Origin: Kyrpidia tusciae DSM 2912
GTDB lineage: Bacteria; Bacillota; Bacilli; Kyrpidiales; Kyrpidiaceae
Assembly: GCF_000092905.1 (NCBI RefSeq)
Contig: NC_014098.1
Coordinates: forward strand, 1,302,001-1,366,000
DNA: 64,000 nt
Direction of reading: 5' to 3'
Below, in pieces: positions 17,995 to 28,052 of the stretch. The translations under genes were made by a program, and so were the position numbers. Positions within the stretch are counted from its first letter, which is position 1, and the number at the start of each line of letters is the position of its first letter. A model generated the notes under the pieces. It did not search any database. It worked only from the letters and a program-made list of their open reading frames with translations, and was not told the origin of the DNA.

Positions 17995-19659
17995 ATGACC
18001 GATTTTGAAGAACGTTATGAGGAATGGGAGAGGAAAACGGAGCACGCGTTGAAAAAACGCCCGGAACGGAAAGCGTCCTTTACGACATCCTCCGGGATTC
18101 CGGTGCGCAGGTTGTATGTTCCCCAGGGCGGGGAGAAAAAAGAGTTGCGCCGCTATTTAGAGAATGTCGGTTTTCCCGGCGAGTTTCCCTATACCCGCGG
18201 GGTGCAAAGGACTATGTACCGAGGCCGCTTCTGGACGATGCGACAATACGCAGGATTCGGAACGGCGGAGGAAACCAACCGGCGGTTTCGTTACCTGCTG
18301 GAACAGGGACAGACGGGGCTGTCCACGGCTTTTGATCTTCCCACCCAGATCGGCTACGACTCGGATCATCCCATGGCCCGGGGAGAAGTGGGCAAAGTGG
18401 GGGTGGCCATATCGTCCCTGGCGGACATGGAGCAATTATTCGATGGGATTCCTTTGGACAAAGTGACGACCTCGATGACCATCAACGCGCCGGCGTCGGT
18501 GCTTCTGGCCATGTACATCGCCGTGGGCGAGAAACAGGGAGTCCCCGCGGAAAAGCTCGGGGGGACGGTGCAGAACGATATTTTGAAAGAATATGTGGCC
18601 CGGGGTACGTACATTTTTCCGCCCAAGCCCTCCATGCGGCTCATCACCGATGTATTTGCCTTCTGTAGTGAAAAAGTGCCCCATTGGAATACGATCAGCA
18701 TCAGCGGCTACCATATTCGGGAAGCCGGGGCCACGGCGGTTCAGGAGTTGGCCTTCACCCTGGCCAACGGCATCGCCTATGTGCAGGCGGCGGTGGACCG
18801 GGGACTGGACGTGGATGATTTTGCGCCGAGGTTGTCGTTCTTTTTCAATGCGCATAATCACTTTTTTGAAGAAGTGGCCAAATTCCGAGCGGCCCGGCGG
18901 ATGTGGGCGCGAATCATGCGGGAGCGTTTTGGCGCCAAGGATCCAAAGTCGTGGCAACTGCGGTTCCATACCCAGACAGGGGGCTCGACGCTCACGGCCC
19001 AGCAGCCGGACAACAACATCGTTCGGGTGACGCTTCAGGCCCTGGCGGCGGTACTGGGCGGAACCCAGAGCCTGCACACCAACAGCCGGGACGAAGCCTT
19101 GGCGCTGCCCACCGAGGAATCGGCGAGGATTGCCCTGCGAACCCAGCAGATCATCGCCTATGAGAGTGGCGTCGCCGATACGGTGGATCCCTTGGCCGGT
19201 TCGTATTATGTGGAAGAGCTCACCGATGAGGTCGAGCGCCGGGCCATGGAATACATCGAGAAGATTGACGAGATGGGCGGGGCCGTGCAGGCCGTGGAGA
19301 TGGGGTATATGCAGCAGGAAATCCGGGATGCGGCCTACGAGACCCAGATGGCGATCGAGAATGGCGACGAGATTGTGGTGGGGGTGAACGCCTTCCGGAT
19401 GGAGGATGAGCCGGAACCGGAGCTGTTGCGGGTAGATCCACAGCTCGGGGAGCGCCGGCGGGAAGAACTGGCCAAACTTCGGTCGGGCCGCAACGCGTCC
19501 GCGGTGGAGCAGACCTTGAATCGCTTGCGAGAAGCGGCGATGGGGACGGATAACCTCATGCCCCCCATCTTGGATGCGGTGCGTGCGTATGCCACCCTCG
19601 GGGAAATTTGTGGCGTGCTCCGGGACGTATTCGGGGAGTACCGCCCGGCCCAGTGGTAG
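17995..19659 (+). CDS. mcmA: Methylmalonyl-CoA mutase large (substrate-binding) subunit
   Basis: A 554-residue mutase barrel without its own B12 domain. Substrate-side residues typical of methylmalonyl-CoA mutase are kept: the tyrosine in [16 protein letters not shown] and the arginine in [16 protein letters not shown]. In isobutyryl-CoA mutases these are replaced by Phe and Gln, and in 2-hydroxyisobutyryl-CoA mutases the tyrosine position is Ile (family knowledge). [21 protein letters not shown] is the conserved core. The B12-binding half is encoded by the next gene. ATG 17995 follows GAGGAGTG. Confidence 0.88.
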   Translation: MTDFEERYEEWERKTEHALKKRPERKASFTTSSGIPVRRLYVPQGGEKKELRRYLENVGFPGEFPYTRGVQRTMYRGRFWTMRQYAGFGTAEETNRRFRYLLEQGQTGLSTAFDLPTQIGYDSDHPMARGEVGKVGVAISSLADMEQLFDGIPLDKVTTSMTINAPASVLLAMYIAVGEKQGVPAEKLGGTVQNDILKEYVARGTYIFPPKPSMRLITDVFAFCSEKVPHWNTISISGYHIREAGATAVQELAFTLANGIAYVQAAVDRGLDVDDFAPRLSFFFNAHNHFFEEVAKFRAARRMWARIMRERFGAKDPKSWQLRFHTQTGGSTLTAQQPDNNIVRVTLQALAAVLGGTQSLHTNSRDEALALPTEESARIALRTQQIIAYESGVADTVDPLAGSYYVEELTDEVERRAMEYIEKIDEMGGAVQAVEMGYMQQEIRDAAYETQMAIENGDEIVVGVNAFRMEDEPEPELLRVDPQLGERRREELAKLRSGRNASAVEQTLNRLREAAMGTDNLMPPILDAVRAYATLGEICGVLRDVFGEYRPAQW

Positions 19660-19749
19660 AGACGAGACTGAAACGACCAGTCGGTTGTTGCGACCGGCCG
19701 CCCAGCTGAGAAGTGTGCAAGCAGTGATGGAGGAAAGGAGAGGTGCCGG

Positions 19750-20583
19750 ATGGCACAACGTCGCATTCGCGTGTTAGTGGCCAAGCCGGGTCTCGATGGC
19801 CATGATCGAGGGGCGCTGGTGATCGCCCAAGGGCTTCGAGATGCCGGAATGGAAGTGATCTACACAGGTCTACGACAAACTCCAGAACAGATTGTGGCGG
19901 CCGCACTCCAGGAGGACGTGGACTGTATCGGGTTGTCGTCCCTCTCCGGGGCGCACATGGAGTTGTTTCCCGAGGTGGTGCGCCTGCTCCGGGAGCGAGG
20001 GGCTGAAGACATCCTGGTGGTGGGCGGCGGGGTGATTCCCCGGGAAGACATTCCCGCCCTCAAGGCGGCCGGGATCGCCGAAGTGTTCACCCCGGGGACG
20101 TCCATCCAGGACACGGCGGAATTCATTCGCACTCATGTGCGGCCCGGGGAAGGGGAGGAGGAAGATCTTCCCGAACCGCCGGAGCAGATCGATCATATCG
20201 GCATCGCGGTGACTTCGTTACAAGAAGCCTTGCCCTTTTACACCGAGCAGTTGGGAATGAGGTTAATCCACCAAGAAGTGATCGAAGATCAACAGGTGAA
20301 CACGGCTTTTCTCGCCGTGGGGGAAAGCACCATCGAGTTGCTCGAGCCCACGAGCCCCGATAGTCCCGTGGCCAAATTCCTCGACAAGCGGGGCCCGGGC
20401 ATTCACCACGTGGCCTACCGGGTCAAAGATGTGGCCGACCGGCTGCGCCGGGCGAAAAAGGCCGGGCTGCGGCTGATCGACGAAGAGCCCCGGCCGGGCG
20501 GACATGGAAAGCTGATCGGCTTTGTTCATCCGAAAAGCGCCGGGGGCGTGTTGACGGAGTTCTGCCAGCGGGTGGAAGACTAA
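19750..20583 (+). CDS. Fusion: methylmalonyl-CoA mutase B12-binding subunit plus methylmalonyl-CoA epimerase
   Basis: A 277-residue two-domain protein. Residues 1-135 are the cobalamin-binding domain: [15 protein letters not shown] with the histidine that ligates cobalt, then [10 protein letters not shown] and [10 protein letters not shown]. After an acidic linker ([13 protein letters not shown]), residues 145-277 form a vicinal-oxygen-chelate epimerase with metal ligands in [16 protein letters not shown] and GVLTEFC. The epimerase interconverts the R and S forms of methylmalonyl-CoA and the mutase turns R into succinyl-CoA, so consecutive activities are joined. In most genomes these are separate genes. 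ATG 19750 follows AAGGAGAGG. Confidence 0.88.
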   Translation: MAQRRIRVLVAKPGLDGHDRGALVIAQGLRDAGMEVIYTGLRQTPEQIVAAALQEDVDCIGLSSLSGAHMELFPEVVRLLRERGAEDILVVGGGVIPREDIPALKAAGIAEVFTPGTSIQDTAEFIRTHVRPGEGEEEDLPEPPEQIDHIGIAVTSLQEALPFYTEQLGMRLIHQEVIEDQQVNTAFLAVGESTIELLEPTSPDSPVAKFLDKRGPGIHHVAYRVKDVADRLRRAKKAGLRLIDEEPRPGGHGKLIGFVHPKSAGGVLTEFCQRVED

Positions 20584-20620
20584 AGAGGATGATCGAGGCA
20601 AGTAAGGAGGCTTTATCCCG

Positions 20621-22162
20621 TTGATCGAGAAAATCATGGAGATGGAAGAGCGCCGGCGGAAGGTGGAGCTCGGCGGTGGCGACCGCCGGATTGCCCAGCA
20701 GCACGACCGGGGCAAACTGACGGCCAGGGAACGGTTGGAGATCCTGCTGGATCCCGGCACCTTTCGGGAATTGAACCCTTTCATTGAGCACCGGGGCACC
20801 TTATTCGGCTTGGACAAAGTGGAAGCGCCCGGTGAAGGGGTGGTGACGGGATACGGAAAGGTGGACGGGCGGACGGTTTACGTGTTTGCCCAGGATTTCA
20901 CGGTGTTCGGCGGTGCCCTGGGGGAGATGCATGCGCAAAAGATCGCCAAGATCATGGATTTGGCGGCGAAAAGCGGTTGCCCCATCATCGGGTTGAACGA
21001 CTCCGGCGGTGCCCGGATCCAAGAAGGGGTCGTCTCCCTGGACGGGTATGGGCAGATTTTTTATCGGAACTCGATCTATTCCGGCGTGGTACCCCAGATT
21101 TCGGTGATCATGGGTCCGTGTGCCGGTGGGGCGGTCTATTCCCCGGCGATCACCGATTTTATTTTCATGGTCGAAGGAACCAGTCAAATGTTTATCACCG
21201 GCCCGAAGGTGATCGAGGCGGTGACCGGGGAGTCGATTTCGTCGAACGATCTGGGCGGCGCCAAGGTGCACGGGTGTTTGAGCGGTGTCGCGCATTTTAC
21301 GGGGCCCGGGGAGGAAGAGGTCCTGGGCCAGGTTCGGCGGCTGCTTTCGTTTTTGCCGAGCAATAGTCGGGAAAAACCGCCCCGGAGGAGCGCCCGGGAA
21401 GACGACGGCTGGGAGGAAGAGATGATCGATTTGGTGCCGGTGGACGGGACGAAGGTTTACGATGTCCGCCGGGTTATCGAGCGGGTGGTGGACGATGGCG
21501 ATTTTATGGAAGTCCATCCCCAGTTCGCCAAAAATGCCGTGGTGGGGTTTGCCCGAATCGACGGCCGCCCGGTGGGGATCATCGCCAACAATCCGAAATT
21601 CATGGCCGGGGGCCTGGACATCGATTCCTCGGACAAGATCGCCCGGTTCATCCGTTTTTGTGACAGTTTTAACATGCCTTTGATCACCTTTGAAGATGTG
21701 ACGGGCTTTATCCCTGGCGTCAAGCAGGAGCACGGGGGAATCATCCGCCACGGAGCGAAGATTTTGTACGCCTATTCCGAGGCCACGGTACCGAAGATCA
21801 CGGTGATTCTCCGCAAGGCCTTCGGCGGGGCCTATGTGGCCCTGAACAGTAAGGCCATCGGGGCGGATCTGGTCTATGCATGGCCCATCGCGGAAGTCGC
21901 CGTCATGGGCCCCGAAGGGGCGGCGAATATCATTTTTGCCCGGGAGATTGAAGAAAGTCCGGATCCCGCCGCCACCCGAGCCGAAAAAATCGCCGAATAC
22001 CGGGCGCGGTTTTCGAATCCTTATGTGGCCGCCTCCTATGGCATGGTGGACGATGTCATCGATCCCCGGGAGACCCGGCGTAAACTAAAAGAAGCCCTGG
22101 AGATTCTGGAGGAGAAACAAGAATCGAGACCGGCGAAAAAACACGGCAACATTCCGTTATGA
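20621..22162 (+). CDS. Acyl-CoA carboxyltransferase (propionyl-CoA carboxylase beta / methylmalonyl-CoA decarboxylase alpha type)
   Basis: A 513-residue biotin-dependent carboxyltransferase with N- and C-terminal crotonase-like halves. Oxyanion-type glycine pairs are in VIMGPCAGGAVYSPA and RKAFGGAYVALNSKAIGAD. It moves CO2 between biotin and propionyl-CoA; direction cannot be read from sequence. No biotin carboxylase or carrier gene lies beside it, so a shared one or a decarboxylase role is open. TTG 20621 is chosen because AAGGAGG lies ten bases upstream and no other start fits. It resembles YqjD, which has the same neighbours in Bacillus. Confidence 0.87.
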   Translation: MIEKIMEMEERRRKVELGGGDRRIAQQHDRGKLTARERLEILLDPGTFRELNPFIEHRGTLFGLDKVEAPGEGVVTGYGKVDGRTVYVFAQDFTVFGGALGEMHAQKIAKIMDLAAKSGCPIIGLNDSGGARIQEGVVSLDGYGQIFYRNSIYSGVVPQISVIMGPCAGGAVYSPAITDFIFMVEGTSQMFITGPKVIEAVTGESISSNDLGGAKVHGCLSGVAHFTGPGEEEVLGQVRRLLSFLPSNSREKPPRRSAREDDGWEEEMIDLVPVDGTKVYDVRRVIERVVDDGDFMEVHPQFAKNAVVGFARIDGRPVGIIANNPKFMAGGLDIDSSDKIARFIRFCDSFNMPLITFEDVTGFIPGVKQEHGGIIRHGAKILYAYSEATVPKITVILRKAFGGAYVALNSKAIGADLVYAWPIAEVAVMGPEGAANIIFAREIEESPDPAATRAEKIAEYRARFSNPYVAASYGMVDDVIDPRETRRKLKEALEILEEKQESRPAKKHGNIPL

Positions 22163-23286
22163 AAGGCGGCGAAAAGACAGCGCCGGAGGACCGGGTGGTC
22201 AAAGAGTTTCTTCGTTTGGTTCGGATTCCCAGCCCTTCCCGGGGTGAGCGGCGAATGGCCGATTATGTGCTCCGGCGGCTCGGGCAGCTGGGGGTGGCGG
22301 TGGAAGAAGATCGGGCCGGGCGGTTGATTGGCGGAACGGCGGGCAATCTGTTGGCCAGGCTGCCCGGGAGTGAGGGCCGCACGCCGATTCTGTTTGTCGC
22401 CCACCTGGATACCCGAGGCGGCGGAGCAAAAGCGAGCCCACATCTTCATGGCGACCGCATCGTCGGAGACGGGTCGCGCCCCCTGGGGGCGGACGATAAA
22501 GCCGGCGTGGCGATCTTGCTGGAGACCGTTCGGTTGCTCGTGGAGCGGCGCGTTCCCCATGCCCCTTTGGAGATCTTGTTCACCGTCGGAGAAGAAGTGG
22601 GACTGATGGGTGCCAAAGTGTTTAACGTCGACCGCCTGAAGGCCGGATGCGGTTTTGTGTTCGATGCGCCGGGCCCGGTGGGATCGGCGGTATTGCGGGG
22701 GCCGGCCCATGGGGTGGTGAGGGGGGCTTTTTTGGCACACGTGAGATCCCGGCGGTGGGGACGGCGGGAGCTGGGGTCGAGCCCCGCCCGGGCGGCTGCG
22801 GCGGCCCTGGCCGGGATGGGGTTGAAGCGGGGCGAGCCCGGGATTGAGGCTCGGATTCTCTCCATCGGGGGCTTTGCCCGGGGCGAAGGGACCATGAGCA
22901 TCACCGCCGAAGTGGTGGGGTACGATTCCCAACGTGTATGGGAAAAAATGGACCGCATTGGCCACAGCGTTCGTCAATCGGCGGAGAGTCATCGGCTGCA
23001 CGCCGAGGTGCAGACGGCGGTCCTGTTCCCGGCGATGAACGTGGAGCCCGCGGGCCCCGTGGTCCTTCGCTTTTGCCGGGCGGCCCGGCGGGTCGGCGTG
23101 CCCATCCGCTTTGCGGAAGCCGACGGAGGCAGTGATGCCCATATTCTCAATGCCCGGGGTTTGCCGACCATCGCCCTGGGAGTGGGATATGAAGATGCCC
23201 ACAGCCTCCGGGAGTCGGTGGAGGTGCGAGCTTTGGCGGACGGGGTTCGCTTGGCCCTGGCTCTTGCCGGGTCCGAAGGGGAATAA
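22159..23286 (+). CDS. M20-family metallopeptidase (YqjE / PepT-like)
   Basis: A 375-residue M20 peptidase. Metal ligands are visible in FVAHLDT, RPLGADDKAG and the catalytic EEVGLMGA; the last ligand histidine is likely in YEDAHSL. PepT-type proteins are cytosolic tripeptidases, but the YqjE branch has no assigned substrate. The start overlaps the carboxyltransferase stop by four bases (ATGA), an arrangement also found at yqjD-yqjE of Bacillus, so a link with acyl-CoA metabolism is possible. Confidence 0.82.
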   Translation: MKGGEKTAPEDRVVKEFLRLVRIPSPSRGERRMADYVLRRLGQLGVAVEEDRAGRLIGGTAGNLLARLPGSEGRTPILFVAHLDTRGGGAKASPHLHGDRIVGDGSRPLGADDKAGVAILLETVRLLVERRVPHAPLEILFTVGEEVGLMGAKVFNVDRLKAGCGFVFDAPGPVGSAVLRGPAHGVVRGAFLAHVRSRRWGRRELGSSPARAAAAALAGMGLKRGEPGIEARILSIGGFARGEGTMSITAEVVGYDSQRVWEKMDRIGHSVRQSAESHRLHAEVQTAVLFPAMNVEPAGPVVLRFCRAARRVGVPIRFAEADGGSDAHILNARGLPTIALGVGYEDAHSLRESVEVRALADGVRLALALAGSEGE

Positions 23287-23356
23287 CGGCCCGGAGGTCG
23301 CCCGTGGGAGGAACGCTGCTAGGGATTGTCAGATGATGATACGGGGGTGAGGAAGG

Positions 23357-23905
23357 TTGGCAAGTTCAGAGACCGGTGAGACGACCCTGGGGGTGACCAC
23401 GGTGTTTTCCGGCCGGGTGCTCACCGTGGAGGTGCATGAAGTGGGATTGCCCGGCGGCGGACGCACCTCCCGGGAGGTGGTTCGCCACCCCGGGGCTGTT
23501 GCGGTGGTGGCGGAAACGGATGAGGGCCACGTGGTGCTGGTGGATCAGTTTCGCTACCCCATTGGTCGCATGTCCAAGGAGGTGCCGGCGGGCAAACTGG
23601 AACCCGGCGAGGATCCCCTATCCTGTGCCAAGCGGGAGCTCGAAGAGGAGACGGGCTACCGGGCGGGCCACTGGCAATTCGTCACACGATTCTTCACCTC
23701 CCCGGGCTTTTCGGACGAGGTCATGTACGTGTATTACGCGACCGGCCTGACGCCCGGCGCCAGTCACCCCGATGAGGACGAATTTCTCGAGGTCTCGTCC
23801 ATGTCCCCGAAAGAAGTGCGCCACGGCCTGGCGAGCGGCCTTTTTTGCGACGCGAAAACCTTGGTAGCCCTCCAGTGGTGGGCCGGCCGCAGGTCCGAAA
23901 AATAA
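23357..23905 (+). CDS. nudF: ADP-ribose pyrophosphatase, Nudix family
   Basis: A 182-residue Nudix hydrolase. The Nudix box GKLEPGEDPLSCAKRELEEE continues with TGY and contains the REXXEE metal site. N-terminal VFSGRVLTVEVHEVGLPGG and the FFTSPGFSDEVMYVY segment mark the ADP-ribose group (NudF/YqkG). It cleaves ADP-ribose to AMP and ribose-5-phosphate. The TTG at 23357 follows GAGGAAGG at short distance; no better start is seen. Position upstream of the endonuclease Q-like gene and spoIIM matches Bacillus. Confidence 0.87.
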   Translation: MASSETGETTLGVTTVFSGRVLTVEVHEVGLPGGGRTSREVVRHPGAVAVVAETDEGHVVLVDQFRYPIGRMSKEVPAGKLEPGEDPLSCAKRELEEETGYRAGHWQFVTRFFTSPGFSDEVMYVYYATGLTPGASHPDEDEFLEVSSMSPKEVRHGLASGLFCDAKTLVALQWWAGRRSEK

Positions 23906-23963
23906 CGCCGACCTGGTGCGGAGGCACCCTTGCGGGCCGGCGAAGGGAAAGGGGGGCGGCGCT

Positions 23964-25169
23964 TTGTTGGAAGGCGTCCCGTCGGCCGTGGATGGGTTTG
24001 GTGAATGGTTTGTCGATCTCCATGTCCACATCGGGCGGACGCTCCGGGGGCGGCCGGTCAAAATGGCCGCTTCAGCAGCGATGACCCTTCTGGCGGTGTT
24101 GGAGGAAGCAACTCAGCGCAAAGGTCTTGATGTGATCGGAATCGTGGACGCCGCCTGCACCGGCGTCCTGGAAGAGGTTCAGGAACTGGTCGACACCGGG
24201 GTCCTGCGGCCCCATTCGGGGGGTGGGTTGATTTTCCGGGATCGCACCTTACTCCTGACCGGCGCTGAGATCGAAGTGGCCGGCCCGGAGGGAGGAGCGG
24301 CCCATTTCGGCGTTTGGCTTCCAGGTTTGGGTGAGCTTCGGGAATTCTCGGCGTGGTTGGCACAACGGGTGACCAATCCAAGTCTCAGCTCCCAACGGAT
24401 TCGGGCGGACGCCATCGAACTTCAGGAGGAGTGCCGGCGGCTGGGCGGATTGTTCATTATCCATCACGCCTTCACCCCTCATAAAGGTCTGTACGGAAAC
24501 TGTGTGGCTCACATGGCGGACATGGTGGACCCGGATGAGGTCGATGCCGTAGAGCTCGGCCTCAGCGCCGACACCGACATGGCGGATCGGATTTCGGAAC
24601 TTCAGTCCTTCGCCTTTGTGAGCGATTCGGATGCACATTCCACCGGCCGGATTGCCCGGGAGTACAACCGATTTCGCATTCGGGAACCGAGCTTCGAAGA
24701 GATTCGCCTCGCCCTTCACAGCCGGGATGGCCGGGCGGTGACGGGCAACTACGGCCTCGATCCATCGTTGGGCAAATACCACCGGACCGCTTGCCCCCGC
24801 TGTGGCACGGTGGCTTCAGATCCGCCCCCGGTGACCACATGCCCGGTGTGCGGCAATTCCCAGGTGGTGATGGGGGTTCTGGATCGCCTCACCCAGGTGG
24901 CCGACCTCGATGAACCCCGGCATCCCCCCGGGCGTCCGCCCTATGTGCGTCAAGTGCCTCTATCATTTATTCCGGGTCTCGGACCGAAACGCCGCTCGGC
25001 CCTCCTCAAGGCTTTCGGCAGTGAGATGGGGGTGCTGCACCGGGCCTCCCGGGAGGCCCTGGCGGAGGTGGTGGGGGAAGGACTGGCTGATCTGGTGATC
25101 CGGGCCCGGGAAGGGCGCTTGGCCCTGCGCACCGGCGGAGGTGGCCGGTACGGCGGAGTCGTCGTGTGA
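23964..25169 (+). CDS. Endonuclease Q family protein (YqxK-like; PHP domain)
   Basis: A 401-residue protein with a PHP phosphoesterase domain at the N-terminus (VDLHVHIG; GIVDAAC; FIIHHAFTPHKGLYG; VSDSDAHS). A four-cysteine zinc finger follows (CPRCGTV ... CPVCGN), then a helix-hairpin-helix segment (IPGLGPKRRSALLKAFGSE). This order fits archaeal/Bacillus endonuclease Q, which cuts 5' of deaminated bases. TTG 23964 follows AAGGGGGGC; GTG 23916 would add 16 residues without a ribosome site. Confidence 0.8.
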   Translation: MLEGVPSAVDGFGEWFVDLHVHIGRTLRGRPVKMAASAAMTLLAVLEEATQRKGLDVIGIVDAACTGVLEEVQELVDTGVLRPHSGGGLIFRDRTLLLTGAEIEVAGPEGGAAHFGVWLPGLGELREFSAWLAQRVTNPSLSSQRIRADAIELQEECRRLGGLFIIHHAFTPHKGLYGNCVAHMADMVDPDEVDAVELGLSADTDMADRISELQSFAFVSDSDAHSTGRIAREYNRFRIREPSFEEIRLALHSRDGRAVTGNYGLDPSLGKYHRTACPRCGTVASDPPPVTTCPVCGNSQVVMGVLDRLTQVADLDEPRHPPGRPPYVRQVPLSFIPGLGPKRRSALLKAFGSEMGVLHRASREALAEVVGEGLADLVIRAREGRLALRTGGGGRYGGVVV

Positions 25170-25249
25170 CGGGTTTCCGGCGGCGGGCGTTCATAGCCGC
25201 TCCTTGTCCGGCATAAGTATGGAACATCTTGGACAAGGAGGGGGCAGAG

Positions 25250-25891
25250 GTGAAATCCCGATGGCGTCAAGCCGCCGACCTGCACCTTCAGACCCGCAGC
25301 CGGCTCTACCGGTTTGTGGCCGTCCTGTTTCTCGTGGGCGTTTTCTTCGGAGCGATCGTCGAAGGATCCCTGGGCATATCCCAAAAACAACTGCTCGCGG
25401 ACGAAGTCGGCAGTTTTATCACGATGCTCACGGCGGGTCAAGGAGCGGCGCCCGGGGACGTCGTGCGCCACGCGGCGGCGGTAAACCTGCGGTGGGTGGC
25501 ATTCATTTGGATCTTTGGACTGTCGATCATCGGGCTGCCCCTGATCGTCGGGATGGTTTTTCTAAAGGGATTCGTGATCGGGTTTTCCGTGGCATTTTTT
25601 GTCGAAAAATATGCCTGGCCGGGCTTTGTGGTGGCGATGGCCGGGATGCTGCCCCAGAATCTCCTGACCGTACCTGCTCTCATGGCTTGTGCCACGGCGG
25701 GCATCGCTTTCTCCCTGGAGCTGATCCGGGTCGGGTTTGCCCGCCAAGGCCGAGGGCAACTGGCGGACCATCTTCGCAGCTACTCCTTGCTGGTGATGGC
25801 GATGGCGGGGGTTGCTCTCGTCGCCGCCGGAGTGGAGGGGCTGGTGTCCGCCCGATTGATGACCCTTGCGGTCAGCCGATTGATTCACTGA
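25250..25891 (+). CDS. spoIIM: Stage II sporulation protein M
   Basis: A 213-residue integral membrane protein with about five hydrophobic segments. The core LRWVAFIWIFGLSIIGLPLIVGMVFLKGFVIGFSV and the later MLPQNLLTVPALM are typical of SpoIIM. With SpoIID and SpoIIP it drives peptidoglycan remodelling during engulfment (family knowledge). Its presence shows a spore former. GTG 25250 follows AAGGAGGGGG. Confidence 0.9.
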   Translation: MKSRWRQAADLHLQTRSRLYRFVAVLFLVGVFFGAIVEGSLGISQKQLLADEVGSFITMLTAGQGAAPGDVVRHAAAVNLRWVAFIWIFGLSIIGLPLIVGMVFLKGFVIGFSVAFFVEKYAWPGFVVAMAGMLPQNLLTVPALMACATAGIAFSLELIRVGFARQGRGQLADHLRSYSLLVMAMAGVALVAAGVEGLVSARLMTLAVSRLIH

Positions 25892-25921
25892 GTGCCGTTG
25901 GCAGGGAGGGGGCGGGAGAAA

Positions 25922-26248
25922 ATGGCCAAACGCTTTACGGTGCGAAACGAATCTTTCGTCTGTGTGCACTGCGGCCTCGACGTGGCGCCTCTTCCCGGGA
26001 GTTGCCGCAACCATTGCCCCCGCTGCCTGTGGTCTTTGCACGTGGACGAGCTCCCCGGGGATCGGGCGGCGGCCTGCGGGGGGCCGATGGAACCGGTGGC
26101 GGTGGAATACGCCGGGAACAAGGGCTACCGGGTGGTCCACCGGTGCCTCAGTTGCGGCCATGTCTCCCGGAACAAGCTATTCTTTGAAGCCCGGGTGCAG
26201 CCGGACTCGCTGGAGGCGGCCTTGGCCTTGCTGCAAGGGAAAGTTTGA
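25922..26248 (+). CDS. RNHCP-domain zinc-binding protein
   Basis: A 108-residue protein named after its motif: SCRNHCPRCLWSLHVDE. Paired cysteines in FVCVHCGL, CPRC, and HRCLSCGH suggest a zinc ribbon. Proteins with this domain are widespread but uncharacterised. It lies between spoIIM and fur; the fur promoter starts at its stop codon. Confidence 0.75.
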   Translation: MAKRFTVRNESFVCVHCGLDVAPLPGSCRNHCPRCLWSLHVDELPGDRAAACGGPMEPVAVEYAGNKGYRVVHRCLSCGHVSRNKLFFEARVQPDSLEAALALLQGKV

Positions 26249-26274
26249 CAGAGGAAAACCGGACGTCCTATAAT
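26245..26274 (+). promoter_or_regulatory. Strong sigma-A promoter of fur
   Basis: TTGACA (26245-26250) and TATAAT (26269-26274) are both perfect matches with an 18-base spacer. It overlaps the stop codon of the RNHCP gene. It rules out an in-frame ATG at 26273 as the fur start, since that ATG lies inside the -10. Confidence 0.8.
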
Positions 26275-26305
26275 GAAATCAGAGAGACGGACGGGGGGTG
26301 CAGGA

Positions 26306-26800
26306 GTGGAGGAGAGGCTTGCGGATCGGTTGCAGCAGATCAAAAAGCTCTTGCACGCCGAACAGCTAAAGTTGACCCCTCAACGGGAGGCCACGCTGAG
26401 GGTTCTCCTGGAGAATCAAGAAGCGCACCTCAGTGCCGAAGAGGTGTTTATGCTCGTCAAGCACAAAGCGCCGGACATTGGGCTGGCCACGGTGTATCGA
26501 ACCCTTGAACTTTTAGTCGACCTGCGAATCATCGAGAAGTTGAATTTTGGCGACGGAGTGGCCCGGTACGAGTTTCGGGAAAGAGATCAGCCTCACCATC
26601 ATCACCATCTGATTTGTATGGGGTGCGGCAAGGTGTCGGAGATCGAAGATCTTTTGGAGGATCTCGAACGGAGTATCGAAACGAGACACCGTTTTCGAAT
26701 TGTGGACCACCGGGTCAGTTTTCTCGGATACTGTCGAGAATGTCAAGAGAAAACGAAGGCCGAAGGTACCGCCCTCCCCTCGGTGGCCAAAGACAGGTAG
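26306..26800 (+). CDS. fur: Ferric uptake regulator family protein
   Basis: A 164-residue Fur-family repressor. The winged helix reads LKLTPQREATLRVLLE ... VYRTLELLVDLRIIEKLNFGDGVARYE. The metal sites include HHHHHLICMGCGKVSEIED and the C-terminal CRECQ pair for structural zinc. The GTG at 26306 is preferred: GGGGGGTG lies seven bases upstream, and the earlier ATG is within the promoter. PerR or Zur cannot be excluded by sequence alone, but the position upstream of yqzK-xerD matches Bacillus fur. Confidence 0.87.
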   Translation: MEERLADRLQQIKKLLHAEQLKLTPQREATLRVLLENQEAHLSAEEVFMLVKHKAPDIGLATVYRTLELLVDLRIIEKLNFGDGVARYEFRERDQPHHHHHLICMGCGKVSEIEDLLEDLERSIETRHRFRIVDHRVSFLGYCRECQEKTKAEGTALPSVAKDR

Positions 26801-26818
26801 CGCGACTATCTGTCTTTT
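26788..26818 (+). terminator. Rho-independent terminator at the fur stop
   Basis: AAAGACAG (26789-26796) pairs with CTGTCTTT (26810-26817), with TAG/CTA extending the stem, followed by more T. The stem overlaps the last codons of fur. Confidence 0.8.
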
Positions 26819-26930
26819 TGTTTGGCCCGGCGGGAGCCGGATACCCGGACATAGGATGCGTGGAGCCAGGGAAATCTGAGGATACAGGAGCTGTTGGGGG
26901 AGCCTCGCATGTTGAGAGGAGTGAAACGCC

Positions 26931-28052
26931 ATGGTGATCGGCGTGCCGAAGGAGATCAAGAATAACGAGAATCGAGTGGCGATGACACCGGCCGGGGTGC
27001 ACGCTTTGGTCGACGCGGGGCATAGGGTCCTGGTGGAGGCCGGAGCCGGGGTGGGCAGCGGGTTTACCGATCGGGAGTATCAGAGCGTGGGGGCGGACAT
27101 CGTGCCCGAGGCTGCGGAGGTTTGGCAACGGGCGGAAATGATCGTGAAAGTCAAGGAACCCGAGTCGGCAGAGATTCAGTTTTTCCGAGACGGACTCGTG
27201 ATTTTTACATATCTTCACCTGGCGGCGGCCCCGGAATTGGCAAAGGCCCTGCAAGAAAAGGGCGTCACCGCCATCGCCTATGAAACGGTTCAATTGCCCA
27301 GCGGCGCTCTTCCCCTGCTGACGCCCATGAGTGAGGTCGCCGGGCGGATGTCGGTTCAGATTGGGGCCCAGTTTTTGGAGAAGCCCAATGGGGGAAAGGG
27401 GGTGCTCCTCGGCGGGGTGCCCGGCGTGCATCCGGCCCGGGTGGTGATCATCGGCGGTGGGACCGTGGGCACTCAAGCGGCGAAAATGGCGGTGGGCCTC
27501 GGCGCCGATGTGGTGATTCTCGACAAGAATCCCGAGCGACTCAGGCAGTTGGACGATCTGTTCGGCGGCCGGGTGACGACGGTGATGTCCAGCGCCTACG
27601 CCATCGAACAGGAAGTGCGCCAAGCCGACCTTTTGATCGGCGCCGTGCTCATCCCCGGCGCCCGGGCGCCAAAATTGGTCACGGAAAGTATGGTCAAAAA
27701 GATGTCCCCGGGTTCGGTGATCGTCGACGTGGCCATCGACCAGGGGGGATCCATTGAAACGGTGGACCGGGTCACCACCCACAGCGATCCAACGTATGTC
27801 AAATACGGGGTCATCCACTATGCGGTGGCCAACATCCCCGGGGCGGTGCCGAGAACTTCCACCCTGGCTTTGACCGGCGCCACGCTTCCATACGTGGCCG
27901 CCTTGGCGAAGGAAGGGTATCGGGCGGCGGTGAATCGCGACCCGGTTTTGGCCAAGGGCGTGAATGTGGTGCACGGATGTGTCACCAACGCCGCTGTGGC
28001 CTCGGCGGTGGGGGTTCCCTACACGCCGCTGGAGGAAGCCATTGCCCTGTAG
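26931..28052 (+). CDS. ald: Alanine dehydrogenase
   Basis: A 373-residue NAD-dependent enzyme that interconverts alanine and pyruvate plus ammonia. The opening [20 protein letters not shown], the catalytic lysine in MIVKVKEP, the histidine in TYLHLA and the Rossmann loop [17 protein letters not shown] are clear. ATG 26931 follows GAGGAG. It interrupts the order fur-yqzK seen in Bacillus. Alanine dehydrogenase often serves sporulation and amino-acid use. A GC-rich inverted repeat without a T-run follows at about 28070-28115. Confidence 0.93.
   Translation: MVIGVPKEIKNNENRVAMTPAGVHALVDAGHRVLVEAGAGVGSGFTDREYQSVGADIVPEAAEVWQRAEMIVKVKEPESAEIQFFRDGLVIFTYLHLAAAPELAKALQEKGVTAIAYETVQLPSGALPLLTPMSEVAGRMSVQIGAQFLEKPNGGKGVLLGGVPGVHPARVVIIGGGTVGTQAAKMAVGLGADVVILDKNPERLRQLDDLFGGRVTTVMSSAYAIEQEVRQADLLIGAVLIPGARAPKLVTESMVKKMSPGSVIVDVAIDQGGSIETVDRVTTHSDPTYVKYGVIHYAVANIPGAVPRTSTLALTGATLPYVAALAKEGYRAAVNRDPVLAKGVNVVHGCVTNAAVASAVGVPYTPLEEAIAL

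Noticed and set aside
17995-19659. 2-hydroxyisobutyryl-CoA or isobutyryl-CoA mutase as identity of the large subunit
   Set aside because: The tyrosine in RQYAGF and the arginine in [10 protein letters not shown] are those of methylmalonyl-CoA mutase; the other mutases differ at these places.
18436-19758. A 440-codon minus-strand frame opposite the mutase large subunit
   Set aside because: Shadow of the mutase gene: no ribosome site, no recognisable domain.
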